Source: an archaeon
Lineage (GTDB): Archaea; Halobacteriota; Syntropharchaeia; Alkanophagales; Methanospirareceae
Assembly (NCBI GenBank): GCA_030019325.1
Contig: JASEFB010000095.1
Span: forward strand, 1 to 6,234
Length of the DNA stretch: 6,234 nt
Reading direction: 5' to 3'
The position numbers and the translations under genes are program-made. The notes beneath the pieces were generated by a model. The model was not told the DNA's origin. It did not search any database and saw only the letters and a program-made list of their open reading frames with translations. Position 1 is the stretch's first letter. The number at the start of each line of letters is the position of its first letter. Below are positions 5,743 to 6,234 of this stretch, piece after piece.

Positions 5743-5758
5743 ATTCGCATGGGCGAAT
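5743..5758. repeat. Perfect hairpin, 6-base arms and 4-base loop
   Basis: ATTCGC-ATGG-GCGAAT is a perfect stem-loop directly after the repeat at 5709-5740. With one bulged base the stem can be extended outward by ATAT pairing (about 5741-5763). It lies downstream of the transposase stop on the minus strand, so it could act in the 3' end of that transcript or be part of the element's end. There is no poly-T run next to it on either strand that would make a bacterial-type terminator. Confidence 0.35.
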
Positions 5759-5884
5759 CATATCTGGTCTCATTCTCTTATTCCCCTCCTTTTCGCCTCG
5801 ATTTCGAGAGAGAAAGATGATGATGTTAGTAATGGTGCCTTTATCCCTGCTTGCAGTGTCATGGTCATCCGTAGCACGTAAACC

Positions 5885-6234
5885 TTATCCATAGCCGTAC
5901 ACCCTTTCATACTCACAACCGAGCAAAGAGAGGATTTTAGCATGAATTGGCTTTAGATTCATGACCTTCACCATCTTCGAGCCAATATAAAGGACGGTAA
6001 TGCCCTCAAACACCTGAAATACACGCCTGATTGTCGGTCTCTTCGTTGGCTTCTTCCTCTGATCTGGTATTGTCTCACCTGTTTTCTCCAATGCCTCCCG
6101 CAACTTATGCTCCGCTAAGCTGTAGACCATGAGCGCAAGCCCCATTATCATCACCATCGCAACTATCCTATCTTCATTCTTCAGAAACATGCTGTGAGCG
6201 AAGAATAAAGGGTCTTTGAGGAATCTGAATCCTC
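5885..6234 (-). CDS. IS4/IS1634-type DDE transposase, C-terminal part (runs off the right edge)
   Basis: The frame is open from the right edge to the TAA at 5885-5887, giving 115 visible residues. The first ones, GFRFLKDPLFFAHSMFLKN, continue in frame beyond the internal Met codon at 6190, so that Met is not the start. 'FRFLKDP' is the end of the Y-(2)-R-(3)-E-(6)-K signature of IS4-group transposases; the Lys is encoded at 6215-6217, and the catalytic Glu would fall just outside the window. The following helix DRIVAMVMIMGLALMVYSLAEHKLREAL and the basic tail QRKKPTKRPTIRRVFQVFEGI are typical of IS1634-like elements in archaea. The enzyme cuts and joins the element's ends. No stop or frameshift interrupts the visible part, so it may be intact. 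The other end and most of the catalytic domain are not in view, and I could not identify the terminal inverted repeat. Confidence 0.85.
   Translation of the reverse strand, partial: GFRFLKDPLFFAHSMFLKNEDRIVAMVMIMGLALMVYSLAEHKLREALEKTGETIPDQRKKPTKRPTIRRVFQVFEGITVLYIGSKMVKVMNLKPIHAKILSLLGCEYERVYGYG

Noticed and set aside
5709..5760. GGGTTC followed by ATTCGCATGGGCGAAT, briefly suggesting a tRNA T-arm.
   Set aside because: No acceptor, D or anticodon stem can be assembled around it.
5729..5776. A minus-strand micro-frame (MRPDMIRPCEYEPV) preceded by a GGAGGGG sequence that looks like a ribosome site.
   Set aside because: Only 14 codons long, and it covers the hairpin at 5743-5758. The purine-rich run is probably coincidental.
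5817..5894. A 25-codon plus-strand frame beginning ATG ATG ATG (MMMLVMVPLSLL...) after a GAGAGAG run.
   Set aside because: It is very short, resembles nothing known and its end overlaps the transposase stop. A hydrophobic start alone is not enough to call a gene.

Overview
The window looks archaeal, most likely from a mesophilic euryarchaeon of the methanogen or anaerobic methanotroph kind; the lineage is an inference. The evidence is an archaeal-type lumazine synthase with the TEHDE and SGPGMTRLEAQERVDY signatures, A/T-rich TATA-like boxes at archaeal spacing before several starts, starts that lack a Shine-Dalgarno site next to others with a good one, and a cysteine-rich small protein beside CbiB, an arrangement I associate with archaeal cobamide loci. 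No RNA gene, CRISPR array or replication origin was seen.

Left part (1-815, plus strand): the C-terminal half of a DUF4276-like protein enters from the left edge and is followed after 13 bases by ribH, which makes the riboflavin precursor 6,7-dimethyl-8-ribityllumazine. Middle-left (752-2486, minus strand): three tightly packed genes read leftward. In order of transcription they are a nine-cysteine metal-binding protein, a small helical protein of unknown role, and the membrane enzyme CbiB/CobD of cobamide synthesis. The end of cbiB overlaps the end of ribH tail to tail by 64 bases. Both are cofactor genes (flavin and cobamide); note that bacterial DMB synthesis uses flavin, but no such gene is seen here.

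Middle (2487-2956): a short divergent promoter region, a 72-residue orphan protein with an RHH/PaREP1-like look, and a 202-base spacer holding the probable promoter of the next gene. Right-middle (2957-5668, plus strand): one 903-residue exported protein, the most striking item here. It has a signal peptide, a NodB/polysaccharide-deacetylase-like domain with an eroded metal site, an Ig-like beta-sandwich that seems to be split by an inserted SleB-type cell-wall hydrolase domain keeping its catalytic glutamate, and a long helical C-terminal region I do not recognise. Glycan-cleaving and glycan-deacetylating folds on one exported archaeal protein suggest remodelling of a surface polymer (sheath, matrix or a partner's wall), which is an inference.

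Right edge (5669-6234): a T-rich terminator-like run, a stretch with inverted repeats but no convincing gene, and the C-terminal part of an IS4/IS1634-type DDE transposase on the minus strand that runs off the right edge.
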